Of a stretch of 60,117 bases of DNA, positions 8,541-18,002 are shown in pieces; the first letter of the stretch is position 1, and each line of letters opens with the position of its first letter. The stretch covers positions 1 through 60,117 of the forward strand of contig UNSK01000007.1 in assembly GCA_900552525.1 (NCBI GenBank), read 5' to 3'. A model generated the notes under the pieces. That model worked only from the letters and a program-made list of their open reading frames with translations, searched no databases and was not told where the DNA came from. Both the position numbers and the translations under genes were made by a program. Source of the stretch: Candidatus Gastranaerophilales bacterium. Lineage in GTDB: Bacteria; Cyanobacteriota; Vampirovibrionia; Gastranaerophilales; Gastranaerophilaceae.

Positions 8541-9584
8541 GTGAATGAATTTAATTTCGGATTGAAACAAAAGTTTAATATCAAATGTTTATTAGACTTA
8601 ATCGTATTTATAATAGCCTGCATATTGTTTGTGCTTTTTGCTAAACTTAATCATGCAGCGCCGTATGACACACTTGTTTTTTTGATAATAGTTATATTAC
8701 TTAATTTTTCAGTCCACTTTGTAACCAAGCAATGGATATCCAAATCTATCCGTCAGGCAATGACAGTTCAATCAAACTCGCTTGCAGAAACAACATCCGA
8801 GTTTATGGAAACCGTTAACACCCAGAAACGTATGTTTGAAGACCTTGCCGGCAATACAAAGACTATATCTTCATTAATCGAAAAACTTAAAGGGCTTTCT
8901 GAAGATTACTACACAACCACAAAAAATGCTGAAAAGCAGGTTAATCAATCTATTAATTTTTCACAAAAAGAACACGAGTCAATCTCTTCTAATGCAGATA
9001 AAATGCTTGTCCTAAGACAAAAAATACAAATGATTGCAGAGCTTATCCTTGAACTTTCCGAACACTCACAGCAAATTGGCAGCACGATAAGCGTAGTTGA
9101 TGATATCGCAGAACAAACAAACATGCTTGCGCTTAACGCAGCAGTAGAAGCTGCAAGAGCCGGCGAACACGGTAAAGGTTTTGCGGTTGTTGCCGGTGAA
9201 ATCAGAAAACTTGCAGACGAATCAAAACAGGCTATCACAAAGATTTCTTCTCTTACAAATAACATTCAGTGCACAACTAACTCAACCGTAATGGCAACAG
9301 AAGAAGGTTCGAAAGAAATTGAGTCTGTGGTTAAAGATATCAACATCGTTTCCTCAAATTCAGAAACACTGTTAACACTGATTAAGGAAATCCTTGACTC
9401 ACTCGAAATGCTTAACCAGAATGCTAAAAAACAGAGCGATATTCTTGAACGTCTGAATGCTATAGATGAAGCAAACTCTACTATTGCAGAGAATCTTAAT
9501 CAAACAATGGTAGCTAATTCTGAGAGAATTGCAAAGCTTAATACAATGTCATATGACATGAAAACTTCCGCAATGGAAAACTAA
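8541..9584 (+). CDS. Methyl-accepting chemotaxis protein without a sensor domain
   Basis: 347 residues. Two membrane helices (about 17-36 and 46-62) are joined by a loop of only about 9 residues, so there is no periplasmic ligand domain, and no HAMP domain is evident. The rest is a coiled-coil signalling domain with the conserved hairpin tip ([20 protein letters not shown], then GKGFAVVA and EIRKLA) at about 190-230. The tip binds CheA and CheW. It must sense through its membrane segment, its cytoplasmic part, or a partner such as the nearby SBP or 844-residue protein. The start is GTG, with AGGAG 10 nt upstream; the ATG 4 nt later is out of frame. It lies 9 nt before cheA. Confidence 0.9.
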   Translation: MNEFNFGLKQKFNIKCLLDLIVFIIACILFVLFAKLNHAAPYDTLVFLIIVILLNFSVHFVTKQWISKSIRQAMTVQSNSLAETTSEFMETVNTQKRMFEDLAGNTKTISSLIEKLKGLSEDYYTTTKNAEKQVNQSINFSQKEHESISSNADKMLVLRQKIQMIAELILELSEHSQQIGSTISVVDDIAEQTNMLALNAAVEAARAGEHGKGFAVVAGEIRKLADESKQAITKISSLTNNIQCTTNSTVMATEEGSKEIESVVKDINIVSSNSETLLTLIKEILDSLEMLNQNAKKQSDILERLNAIDEANSTIAENLNQTMVANSERIAKLNTMSYDMKTSAMEN

Positions 9585-9593
9585 CGGGAATAT

Positions 9594-12560
9594 ATGGACT
9601 TTCTGGGAAACGACAATAACAAAAATAATAAAGAGATGCTGGCAATCTTTCAAGGTGAATCAGAAGAAATTCTTGAAAGATTGTTTAACAATCTTTTTTC
9701 CCTTGAAGATACTCCTGCCAACAAAGATTTAATAGGCTCAATCTACAGAGATTTGCACAGCCTTAAAGGTGCAGTAAGGATGGTAGGATTTAACAATATA
9801 CAGGGTATTTTTCATAAAATGGAAGATATCTTTGATGCTGTTAACAATGACCAGTTCGTGCTGGACAAAGATATAATAAACTTAATGTCGCGTTCCCTCG
9901 AAACAGCGTCAAGATATTTGCAGGAATCAATCAAAAACGGCAGGGAGATTATTGACGAAGAATTTACAGCCACTCTTTCCAACCTTGAGTATATTCTTGA
10001 CATAGAAATGAATGAGCAGACTTTCAGACAGAATGAAACTATTGCAGAAGCAGGAATGGTTTCCGGAGAAGAAAGTTCCGGCCTTTCTCAGTATCAGGAA
10101 GAAATTAACTCTTCATTCAATGCGTGTTTTGAAATCATTGACAGTATTGTTCCGGAAGAAGAATCGCAGGATATTGTAATTCTTAAAGAGGAAGTAGAAA
10201 AGATTTATGAATTTTTCAAGAACTCCAATCTATATGAAGTAAAAACTTCTCTGGAGAACATTCTTGCAAAACTTGATTTTGTAATGAATGCAACCAATAC
10301 CTTTACAATAAGCGAAATTTTGGAGCTCAGAAACGAACTCAGCTCCGCTGCTGCAAAGTTTACAACCTCCTGTATTGAAACAGAAGAAGGCGGGCTTACT
10401 TTCTTTGATATTGCAGAAAAAATCAGCATGCTTCAGGGAAGCAGTATCTATGCAAAAGAAATTAAAGACGATATTGCACAGCTTAAAGAAGGTGTCGATG
10501 ACCAGAACATTATTGAAATTATTAATGTTATCAATGACATATTAGATTTTATTTCCGAAAACTCTGTACAGCTTGAAGAGCAAATGATGATGACATTAAA
10601 AGGTGCTGTTGAGTATTGCGCTTCACCAAATGAGAATATTGATAATGATTTGATATTGCAGCAGCTGGAGATTATGAAACAGCTTCTGGAACTGAATTAT
10701 AAAAAAGATACGGGCGTAAGCGAGATTAAGAGCCTCTCAACTCAGACATCATCTGCCAATAAATCAAACGCATCTACAGAAATTAAAACCCTGCACGTTA
10801 ATGCCCAGAAACTTGACCTGCTCGTTAACCAGCTAGGCGAACTGATTATTACCAAGATTAAAACAGAAAAAAATCTGGAGAAAATAGATTCCATCAAAAA
10901 TGCAAATGAAGCTTGCCAGAAGGATTTACTAAAAACATCAAACTATCTGAGATATTACAACAGAAAATACCTTCAAAGCGGAAATACAGACCAATACACC
11001 GGAGTATTTGTAAAACAGGTTTTCTCACTTCTTCTGGATATAACACAGAATGTATCAAGAACGATTTATGACTTAAACTCACTCTACCGCGCCTCAAAAG
11101 AAGATGATATGAAAATGCGTTTAATCATTGATGAAATGGAATCAATGGTAAAAAATATCCGTGTACTTCCTATTTCTACAGTATTTAACTCGTTCTCAAG
11201 AATGGTTAGAGATATCGCTAACGAGAAAGGCAAGGATATAGACTTTGAGATTGAAGGTAAAGATACCTGTGCAGATAAAAAGATTATTGAAGAAATCAAA
11301 ACTCCTCTAATCCATATCCTGCGTAACGCGATTGACCACGGCATCGAGTCCAAAGAAGAAAGAATTGCAAACGGCAAGAGTCCAGTTGGCAAAATCCTTC
11401 TTTCTGCAAAACAGGATGATAACAAGGTTATCATAGATGTAGTTGATGACGGTCAGGGCTTTAACCTTGAAAAAATTAAAGACAGAGCAGTATCAAGAGG
11501 ATTTTTAACTCAAGACGACATAGATTCAATGACTGACGAAGCCATTATGAATATCATATTCTGGCCGGGCTTTACGACTGGCGACTCAATCACAAGTATT
11601 TCAGGCAGAGGAATAGGGCTTGATGTTGTTAAAACAAAAATCTCACAGCTCAATGGTAAAGTTAAGGTAATATCAGAATTTGGCAAAGGCAGCTGCGTTC
11701 ACATAGAAATTCCGGTAACATTGACTACACTAAGAGTATTTCTGGTACAAATCTCCGGCCAAACTTTTGCAATACCGATTCAGGTTATTACGACATTTAT
11801 CCTTAAAAACCAGAATGAAATTAAGACAAACAACGGCATACGTTCAATCCTGTTCAATGGTAATATAATTCCGCTTTATTATCTATCCGATATACTTGAG
11901 CTTGCACCTGCACCAAGAAATGAAAAAGAAACTATCCTCATCATTGAAGCTGACGATAAAACTATTGGGCTTGTTGTTGACAAACTTCTGGGCGATCAGG
12001 ATATTCTCCAGAAAAAATTATCACCTCCGCTATATAAAGTTAAAAACATATCCGGCATTACCAACCTTGCCTCTGGCGAGTTATGTTTAATATTAAATAT
12101 GCAGGACATTATGCATTATGACTTTAATAAAGCCATGATTTCTGCCAATAACCAGGAACTGCTGACATCAGATGTACTGTCATACAAGAGAATATTAATC
12201 GTAGATGATTCTGTAACAACAAGAACAATGGTTAAAAACATACTTTTAAACATAGGTTACATGGTAGATACTGTTCTTGATGCAGATGAGGCACTTGTTA
12301 AACTAAAACTTACGCACTACGACTTAATCATAACAGACCTTACAATGCCTAAGATTGATGGTTATGAGTTTATTGAACGCTTAAGAAACGACGAAATGTA
12401 TGCTGATATTCCTATCATAGTAATAAGCTCACTTCCGGAAAATCAGGCAAGAAAACGTCTTAACAAGCTTTCTATAGCGCATTACATCTCAAAAGATAAT
12501 TTTGATCAAGCAGATCTTGCTATGCAGGTGAAAGAAATTCTAACGAAATTTCATCACTAA
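9594..12560 (+). CDS. cheA: CheA-type hybrid histidine kinase with C-terminal REC domain
   Basis: 988 residues. The HPt domain has phospho-acceptor H55 (LHSLKGA). A long variable acidic region (about 130-390) probably carries docking sites. The dimerisation domain spans about 395-520. The ATPase domain has N box HILRNAIDHG (574-583), G1 DDGQG (618-622) and G2 GRGIGLDVV (671-679). A CheW-like domain (about 711-845) and a REC domain with D915 (ITDLTMP) and K967 complete it. CheA-REC hybrids such as WspE, PixL and HmpE typically drive outputs other than a simple CheY. With the divergent REC-GGDEF protein it forms a Wsp-like circuit. There is no cheR or cheB in the window. Its stop abuts the convergent phosphoesterase gene. 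Confidence 0.95.
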   Translation: MDFLGNDNNKNNKEMLAIFQGESEEILERLFNNLFSLEDTPANKDLIGSIYRDLHSLKGAVRMVGFNNIQGIFHKMEDIFDAVNNDQFVLDKDIINLMSRSLETASRYLQESIKNGREIIDEEFTATLSNLEYILDIEMNEQTFRQNETIAEAGMVSGEESSGLSQYQEEINSSFNACFEIIDSIVPEEESQDIVILKEEVEKIYEFFKNSNLYEVKTSLENILAKLDFVMNATNTFTISEILELRNELSSAAAKFTTSCIETEEGGLTFFDIAEKISMLQGSSIYAKEIKDDIAQLKEGVDDQNIIEIINVINDILDFISENSVQLEEQMMMTLKGAVEYCASPNENIDNDLILQQLEIMKQLLELNYKKDTGVSEIKSLSTQTSSANKSNASTEIKTLHVNAQKLDLLVNQLGELIITKIKTEKNLEKIDSIKNANEACQKDLLKTSNYLRYYNRKYLQSGNTDQYTGVFVKQVFSLLLDITQNVSRTIYDLNSLYRASKEDDMKMRLIIDEMESMVKNIRVLPISTVFNSFSRMVRDIANEKGKDIDFEIEGKDTCADKKIIEEIKTPLIHILRNAIDHGIESKEERIANGKSPVGKILLSAKQDDNKVIIDVVDDGQGFNLEKIKDRAVSRGFLTQDDIDSMTDEAIMNIIFWPGFTTGDSITSISGRGIGLDVVKTKISQLNGKVKVISEFGKGSCVHIEIPVTLTTLRVFLVQISGQTFAIPIQVITTFILKNQNEIKTNNGIRSILFNGNIIPLYYLSDILELAPAPRNEKETILIIEADDKTIGLVVDKLLGDQDILQKKLSPPLYKVKNISGITNLASGELCLILNMQDIMHYDFNKAMISANNQELLTSDVLSYKRILIVDDSVTTRTMVKNILLNIGYMVDTVLDADEALVKLKLTHYDLIITDLTMPKIDGYEFIERLRNDEMYADIPIIVISSLPENQARKRLNKLSIAHYISKDNFDQADLAMQVKEILTKFHH

Positions 12561-12561
12561 T

Positions 12562-13317
12562 CTAAAAGTGCCTGATTTCCGGATTAATCAGCATGCCTGC
12601 GAGTTTATCCGCACCTTCAAACTCTCTTGCTGCTAGTTTTTCAGAAGCCTGTTCTTTATCATATTCAACAAATTGATGCTGGAATACACAGCTTCCGTTA
12701 TCCACTTCTATAATCAAATAGCAGGCCTTAGGATACGAGTTCGGCTCAACAAAAAATGTACGTCCGATACTTCCTGCATTCACAACTGTTTTCCTCGATT
12801 CAGTCTGAAACCCGCATGGAATATGTGTATGTCCGCAAAGAACAACATCAGCTTCAACATTTTCAAGCATTTTTTCAACTTCGCTTAACGGAGTATCCGG
12901 AAGAATGTCTTCATTGTTCTTTCTCGGTGAACCGTGTACAAGCAGGAATTTAACCCCTCCTGCCTTAACTTCTTTTTGAATAGGAAGATTTTTAAGAAAT
13001 TCTTTTTCTACAGGGTTAAGAAGCTGAGCATCACTCTTTAAAGCTTCTGCCATCACAGGCGCTTTTTCTTTTAAAGTTCTGTAGAGTTCATCATTATAAT
13101 CTGCAATCATCAAATCTGTATTTCCCTGAATCATAGTAAACCTTGAATCTGACTTTTTATTCATAAAATACTCAACAGTGCTCTGCGGTTCAGGTCCTGC
13201 CATTGCATAATCACCGAGGATAAAAATTTTGTCGCAATTCTTTGCTTCAATATCCTGCATAACGGCTTCAACCGCTTCCATATTGCCATGAATATCTGAG
13301 ATTACAGCTATTTTCAT
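12562..13317 (-). CDS. Calcineurin-like metallophosphoesterase (YfcE/MJ0936 type)
   Basis: 251 residues. Metal-binding motifs in order: VISDIHGN near the N-terminus, ILGDYAMAGP, a GNTD motif, HGSPR, and CGHTHIP near residue 165. This is the small dinuclear-metal phosphodiesterase fold of the YfcE/MJ0936 group, which cleaves phosphodiesters in vitro; the physiological substrate is unknown. The start at 13317 is set by an AGGAGA Shine-Dalgarno, and the nine residues upstream in frame are not used. It is divergent from ispG, with a 34-bp gap. Confidence 0.85.
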   Translation of the reverse strand: MKIAVISDIHGNMEAVEAVMQDIEAKNCDKIFILGDYAMAGPEPQSTVEYFMNKKSDSRFTMIQGNTDLMIADYNDELYRTLKEKAPVMAEALKSDAQLLNPVEKEFLKNLPIQKEVKAGGVKFLLVHGSPRKNNEDILPDTPLSEVEKMLENVEADVVLCGHTHIPCGFQTESRKTVVNAGSIGRTFFVEPNSYPKACYLIIEVDNGSCVFQHQFVEYDKEQASEKLAAREFEGADKLAGMLINPEIRHF

Positions 13318-13339
13318 ATAAATTCTCCTATGTTTGGTA

Positions 13340-13351
13340 TACAATTATCTT
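13340..13351 (+). promoter_or_regulatory. Leaderless-type promoter of ispG
   Basis: TACAAT at 13340-13345 is followed by 6 nt and then the ispG ATG at 13352, with no Shine-Dalgarno. Transcription would start at or next to the A of the ATG. Confidence 0.5.
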
Positions 13352-14416
13352 ATGATAAACAGAAGAAAATCAAAACAAATTTCAATAGGAAATATAAAAA
13401 TTGGCGGTGATGCCCCGATTTCAGTGCAGTCAATGTGCAATACAGACACAAGAGATGCTGCTTCAACTCTCGACCAGATAAGCGAATTAGCATCGGCAGG
13501 ATGCGAAATTGTAAGGCTTGCAGTGCTTAACAAAGATGCTGCAGCTTCTATAAAAGATATTGTGAAAAAATCACCGGTTCCTCTGGTTGCAGATATTCAT
13601 TTTGATTACAGATTGGCTTTGACCTGTATTGAAAACGGAATACACGCACTCAGGATTAACCCCGGTAACATAGGGAAAAAAGAGCATACAATTAAGGTTG
13701 TCGAAGCGGCAAAAGCACACGAAGTACCTATAAGAATAGGAATTAATGCAGGTTCTTTAGAGAAAGAATTCTCGGAAATGGATATTCCGCTTTCTGAAAA
13801 AATGGTTTTGAGCGCACTAAGGCACGTAGAAATTCTTGAAGATTTGAATTTTTATAACACAAAAATTTCCTTAAAGTCTTCAGACGTAATGACTACAATA
13901 GAAGCTTACCGCTCAATTGCCTCAAAAGTTGATTACCCGCTCCATCTTGGCGTAACAGAAGCAGGCACGCTGAAAATGGGATTAATCAAATCATCAGTAG
14001 GGCTCGGCACACTGCTTAGCGAGGGAATAGGCGATACAATAAGGGTTTCTTTAACAGAAAATCCCGTAGAAGAAGTGCATGCCGGTTTTGGTATTTTAAA
14101 AGCCATGAACTTAAGACAAAAAGGCGTTAACTTCATATCCTGCCCTACCTGCGGAAGAACACAGATTGATTTAATCGGACTGGCAAAACAGGTTGAAGAA
14201 CGTTTCAAAAATTTGGATTTGCCTATCACGATTGCAGTCATGGGCTGTCCGGTTAACGGCCCTGGAGAAGCCAGACATGCTGATTTCGGAATAGCAGGAG
14301 CAATTAAGGAAGGATATATTTTCAAAAAAGGAGAAATTATAGCAAGAGTTCCGGAAGCCGACTTGATTAATTCATTAGAAAATATTATAATGGAATCATA
14401 TAGTTCAGTTAAATAA
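13352..14416 (+). CDS. ispG: 4-hydroxy-3-methylbut-2-enyl diphosphate synthase (flavodoxin)
   Basis: 354 residues, full length for the bacterial single-module GcpE/IspG. An N-terminal TIM barrel (IGGDAPISVQSMCNTDT) is followed by a C-terminal [4Fe-4S] domain with CPTCGRT and MGCPVNGPGEA. It performs the penultimate step of the MEP isoprenoid pathway, converting MEcPP to HMBPP with reducing equivalents from ferredoxin or flavodoxin. I take the ATG at 13352: a TTG at 13334 would add six residues but falls in the promoter. A small exported-protein gene starts 2 nt after its stop, so the two are probably cotranscribed. Confidence 0.96.
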   Translation: MINRRKSKQISIGNIKIGGDAPISVQSMCNTDTRDAASTLDQISELASAGCEIVRLAVLNKDAAASIKDIVKKSPVPLVADIHFDYRLALTCIENGIHALRINPGNIGKKEHTIKVVEAAKAHEVPIRIGINAGSLEKEFSEMDIPLSEKMVLSALRHVEILEDLNFYNTKISLKSSDVMTTIEAYRSIASKVDYPLHLGVTEAGTLKMGLIKSSVGLGTLLSEGIGDTIRVSLTENPVEEVHAGFGILKAMNLRQKGVNFISCPTCGRTQIDLIGLAKQVEERFKNLDLPITIAVMGCPVNGPGEARHADFGIAGAIKEGYIFKKGEIIARVPEADLINSLENIIMESYSSVK

Positions 14417-14418
14417 GA

Positions 14419-14742
14419 ATGGGTGTTATGAGAAGAAATTTATTTTTAGTTTTAGCTTTATTCACAGCTTTATGTATCAGCGCAAGAGCAGATATCACTC
14501 TTGAACAGCAGACCAGCCCTGAATACCTTATCAATAATGGATATTCAGAAGCTGTTGCAGAACAGGCATTAATGCAGAAAAATCGTGTGGCAGGCGAACC
14601 TTGTGAACCGTTATACGAACAAAAACACAACAAATTTGTAAGATTTATGAAGGGCTGCTATTCTTATATAGACCCTGCTCAGGACAATATTGAAAGATAT
14701 CACCACGATATTAAAATGTCACCGAGCCATACAGATTTATAA
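14419..14742 (+). CDS. Small exported hypothetical protein
   Basis: 107 residues. An N-terminal signal peptide (RRNLFLVLALFTALCISARA, predicted cleavage after ARA near residue 24) precedes a mature chain of about 80 residues with two cysteines. No family is recognised. The ATG at 14428 (residue 4) would give the same mature protein. It lies 2 nt after ispG and immediately before a strong terminator, so it is the last gene of a two-gene unit; the pairing with ispG need not be functional. Confidence 0.65.
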   Translation: MGVMRRNLFLVLALFTALCISARADITLEQQTSPEYLINNGYSEAVAEQALMQKNRVAGEPCEPLYEQKHNKFVRFMKGCYSYIDPAQDNIERYHHDIKMSPSHTDL

Positions 14743-14745
14743 TCC

Positions 14746-14775
14746 AAAAAGACGCTCCGCAACGGGGCGTCTTTT
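14746..14775 (+). terminator. Rho-independent terminator after the ispG unit
   Basis: AAAAAGACGC(T)CC and GG(G)GCGTCTTTTT form a strong GC-rich stem with a GCAAC-type loop and a terminal T run. The symmetric A and T tracts could make it work in both directions, but only plus-strand genes flank it. Confidence 0.9.
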
Positions 14776-14780
14776 TGTTG

Positions 14781-14792
14781 TATAATAATAGC
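14781..14792 (+). promoter_or_regulatory. Leaderless-type promoter of aroC
   Basis: TATAAT at 14781-14786 is followed by 6 nt and the aroC ATG at 14793, with no Shine-Dalgarno. It directly follows the ispG-unit terminator, so aroC needs its own promoter here. Confidence 0.6.
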
Positions 14793-15956
14793 ATGGAAAA
14801 ATTTAGATTTTTAACATCGGGAGAAAGCCACGGCAAATGCTTGAACGCCATTATAGAAGGTGTTCCGGCAGGGTTTCGTATTAAGGCTTCTGTTATTAAT
14901 GAAGATTTAGCACGCCGTCAGATTGGATACGGACGCGGCGGAAGAATGAAAATCGAAAAAGATACTGTAGAGATTAAATCAGGAGTAAGATTTGGAAAAT
15001 CTACAGGCGCACCAATTTGTCTGGAAATTAAAAACAAAGATTTTGAAAACTGGCAGGATGTAATGAATGTTGAACATCAGGATTATCCTGCACAGGAAAC
15101 TGTTAAAAAGATTGAAGCTAAAGCTTTCACAACTGTTCGTCCGGGGCATGCTGATTTTGCAGGAGCCAAGAAATATAATTTTACTGACCTTAGAGATGTA
15201 CTTGAACGTTCAAGCGCCAGAAAGACTGCAATAGAAGTTGCTGTAGGCTCTGTTGCAAAACAAATCTTAAAAGAGTTTGGAATTATGGGATTTTCTCATG
15301 TTGTGCAAATCGGGAATGTAAAACTGGACTTTTATCCGAAAACATACACTCTGATTAAAGAAAAAGCAGAGAAATCAGATGTACGATGCGCAGATGATTT
15401 AACAGCAGATAGAATGCGCAACGCTATTGACGAAGCAGCTCAGGCGGGTGACACTTTGGGCGGAAAATTTGAGGTAATTTTCGGAAATCTTCCTGTCGGC
15501 TTAGGCTCTTATGTACACTGGGATAAAGCATTGGACGGAAGATTAGCTCAAGCGGTTATGAGTATTCCTGCTGTAAAGGCTGTTGAAGTCGGGGCAGGAG
15601 TTGATGCTGCTTCACTTAGAGGCTCACAGATGCATGATGAAATCTTTGTAAAAAACAAGATTACATACAGACACACCAACAATGCCGGAGGGCTTGAAGG
15701 CGGAATGACAAACGGAGAAGCACTCGTTATCAAAGGCACAATGAAAGCAATCCCTACAATGAGAAAAGCTCTTGCAACGGTGGACATTAAAGATATGCAG
15801 CCTGCAAGTGCTCATTTTGAACGTTCCGATACCTGTGCGGTTCCAGCCTGTGCAGTGGTTGCAGAAGCAAGAGTTGCAATTATTCTCGTCGATGAAATGC
15901 TTGCTAAATACGGAGGAGATAACTTCGTGGAGATGAAGGCGCATTATGACTCATAA
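14793..15956 (+). CDS. aroC: Chorismate synthase
   Basis: 387 residues. Signatures in order: the N-terminal LTSGESHGKC, RRQIGYGRGGRM, then GHADFAGAKKY, RSSARKTA, and DMQPASAHFERSD near the C-terminus. It converts 5-enolpyruvylshikimate-3-phosphate to chorismate using reduced FMN, the last common step to the aromatic amino acids and folate. I start at 14793, six residues inside the longest frame, because of the TATAAT box just upstream. It overlaps aroK by 11 nt and is the first gene of aroC-aroK-aroB. Confidence 0.97.
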   Translation: MEKFRFLTSGESHGKCLNAIIEGVPAGFRIKASVINEDLARRQIGYGRGGRMKIEKDTVEIKSGVRFGKSTGAPICLEIKNKDFENWQDVMNVEHQDYPAQETVKKIEAKAFTTVRPGHADFAGAKKYNFTDLRDVLERSSARKTAIEVAVGSVAKQILKEFGIMGFSHVVQIGNVKLDFYPKTYTLIKEKAEKSDVRCADDLTADRMRNAIDEAAQAGDTLGGKFEVIFGNLPVGLGSYVHWDKALDGRLAQAVMSIPAVKAVEVGAGVDAASLRGSQMHDEIFVKNKITYRHTNNAGGLEGGMTNGEALVIKGTMKAIPTMRKALATVDIKDMQPASAHFERSDTCAVPACAVVAEARVAIILVDEMLAKYGGDNFVEMKAHYDS

Positions 15957-16461
15957 TATCGTTCTTGTCGGAATGCCTGCAAGCGGAAAGACTACTATAG
16001 GCTCCCTTCTAGCAGAAAAGCTTGACGGTTATTCTCTTTATGACACTGACAGCATTATCGAAAAAACTCAGGGTATGACAATAAATGAAATATTCGAGAA
16101 ATTTTCCGAAGATTATTTCAGAAAACTTGAATATGATACAATTAAAATGGTCTGCACTGGTAAAAACCGGATTATTTCAATTGGTGGCGGCTCATTTGAA
16201 AATCCTGATAACCGCGCTACATTACTAAAATTCGGCAAGGTATTTTATTTAAAATCAGACCTTGATATACTTTATTACAGGATATCACAAGACTCTACAA
16301 GACCGCTTCTCCAGAGAGAAAATCCAAGACAGGTTCTTGAAAATATGCTAAAAAAAAGAGAAGAAAATTATAAAAGAGCTCATTTCACAGTAGATACAAG
16401 CTCTTTAAGCGAAGATGAAATCGTAAGGTTTATAATAAATGAAACAAACTCTGCAAGTTAA
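15946..16461 (+). CDS. aroK: Shikimate kinase
   Basis: 171 residues, typical length. It has the Walker A motif GMPASGKTT at about 8-16, DTD (DTDSIIE) for magnesium and shikimate binding, FRKLE, GGGSF, and the lid arginine in RPLL. It phosphorylates shikimate with ATP. It overlaps aroC by 11 nt and aroB by 23 nt, which implies translational coupling in this operon. Confidence 0.96.
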   Translation: MTHNIVLVGMPASGKTTIGSLLAEKLDGYSLYDTDSIIEKTQGMTINEIFEKFSEDYFRKLEYDTIKMVCTGKNRIISIGGGSFENPDNRATLLKFGKVFYLKSDLDILYYRISQDSTRPLLQRENPRQVLENMLKKREENYKRAHFTVDTSSLSEDEIVRFIINETNSAS

Positions 16462-17515
16462 TATAGATAACGGAAAAAATTATCTAATTGAGATTTCCGA
16501 TAACAGTTTTGAAAAACTTAACCGCGGGATTGACGAAGCTACGAAAGGTCAAAAACGCCTGATTGTAATCTCTAAAAAGGTTTACGACCTCTATTACACA
16601 AGGCTGAACTTCTCGGAGGATGAGCTTTTTATTCTCAAAGACGGTGAAAAGGAAAAAAATTACAAAAACTATCTTAAAATTATCGAAAAAGCCGTAGAAT
16701 TAGGCCTCACAAGAAAAGACGCTATGGTTGCGGTAGGCGGAGGCGTTGCAGGTGATTTAACCGGATTTGCAGCTTCAACTTATATGAGAGGAATTGATTT
16801 TATTCAGGTTCCTACAACACTTTTATCAGCAGTAGACTCTTCTGTTGGCGGAAAAACAGCTATTGATTTAGCAGAAGCAAAAAATATTATCGGAACTTTT
16901 TATCAGCCAAAAGCCGTGTTTATAAACATTAATTTCCTGAACACGCTTGATAAAAGACAATTTATGTCAGGTCTTGGCGAGGTGCTTAAGTACGCTTTTA
17001 TTGAAAATAACTGCGGATATCAAACTGCTTTATATTTATTTGAATTTCTTACTCTCGGATGTGAAAAGATTATGCAGAAAGAGCCTTTAACAATTATAAG
17101 GATGATTGAATACTGTCTTAACCTGAAGATTGCAGTAGTTAATCAGGATGAAAAAGAAGGCGGGCTCAGAAAAGTTCTTAACTTCGGACATACGTTAGCG
17201 CATGCTCTGGAAACGATTACAAAATACAAAAAATATACCCACGGTGAGGCAGTCGTTTATGGAATGTTTTTTATAATCGAATGGGCATATAATCACGAGT
17301 ACATAAGTTATTCCTATTACAGGCTGTCAAAAGAGCTTCTGGAAAAATACGGATTTAAGCCTCTGGACAAGAGTTTTCCTGTAGAAAAAATCATTGAAAT
17401 AATGAAAAAAGACAAAAAAGCTTCAGACGGAAAAATAACATTCATTATACCTTGTGATAAAAAGCAGGTAAAAGAAATCAAGCTTACTCCTGCGGAAGCA
17501 AGCTGTATGTTTTAA
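16439..17515 (+). CDS. aroB: 3-dehydroquinate synthase
   Basis: 358 residues. Key motifs: DGEKEKNY, GGGVAGDLTGFAASTYMRG (NAD binding), PTTLLSAVDSSVGGKTAID, and zinc-site residues in FGHTLAHALE and HGEAV. It converts DAHP to 3-dehydroquinate in the shikimate pathway. It is the last gene of the operon. Four nt after its stop the convergent HEPN gene ends, and no terminator is visible in that gap. Confidence 0.96.
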   Translation: MKQTLQVNIDNGKNYLIEISDNSFEKLNRGIDEATKGQKRLIVISKKVYDLYYTRLNFSEDELFILKDGEKEKNYKNYLKIIEKAVELGLTRKDAMVAVGGGVAGDLTGFAASTYMRGIDFIQVPTTLLSAVDSSVGGKTAIDLAEAKNIIGTFYQPKAVFININFLNTLDKRQFMSGLGEVLKYAFIENNCGYQTALYLFEFLTLGCEKIMQKEPLTIIRMIEYCLNLKIAVVNQDEKEGGLRKVLNFGHTLAHALETITKYKKYTHGEAVVYGMFFIIEWAYNHEYISYSYYRLSKELLEKYGFKPLDKSFPVEKIIEIMKKDKKASDGKITFIIPCDKKQVKEIKLTPAEASCMF

Positions 17516-17519
17516 AAAT

Positions 17520-18002
17520 TTATATAAGTTTATTATGTCTAAGATAAGCTTGTATTTTACTAAATCCAAATCGTACAATTTTAAGATTTTTTTTAATTTC
17601 TGAAAATATCATAAAATTTTGCATTACACCATTTATTTGATGATGTGCAAGCTCATCTCTCTTTTTCTTTATAGTATCTAATGTGGTAGAAAAAGTTTTT
17701 AAATCTTTCTCATTAAAACAGTTTTCAAGTAGTATTATATGCTTAATACCGATACAAAAACACAAACATCTTCTTAATTTTTCATACGTAAATGAATAAC
17801 AACTTTTTATATAATTCTGTATTTCTTTCTCTAACTTAGAATCATTTTTACTTATTTTGCAACAAATATCATCAAAAGAATTTTCAATCCAACCTGCAAA
17901 TTCTAAAAAAGCAAGTTTAAGCAACAACATTTCTTTCTCTGAATCATTAGCCGTATGATAAAGCTCTTCTATTTTCTTTAAGTTACTCAATAGACAGGAC
18001 AA
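17520..18002 (-). CDS. HEPN-domain protein, probable RNase, partner of DUF262 protein
   Basis: 160 residues, all helical. The diagnostic motif is RDELAH at 115-120, an Rx4H HEPN catalytic pair (R115, H120) as in HEPN ribonucleases of toxin-antitoxin and defence systems; I think of the MAE_28990/MAE_18760 type but cannot verify this. The TTG start at 18002 directly follows the TAA of the DUF262 gene, and GGAGAG lies just upstream, so the two are translationally coupled. The pair is visibly more AT-rich than the aro genes beside it, which suggests acquisition. A likely reading is a growth-inhibiting RNase controlled by its partner; activity is inference. Confidence 0.7.
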   Translation of the reverse strand: MSCLLSNLKKIEELYHTANDSEKEMLLLKLAFLEFAGWIENSFDDICCKISKNDSKLEKEIQNYIKSCYSFTYEKLRRCLCFCIGIKHIILLENCFNEKDLKTFSTTLDTIKKKRDELAHHQINGVMQNFMIFSEIKKNLKIVRFGFSKIQAYLRHNKLI

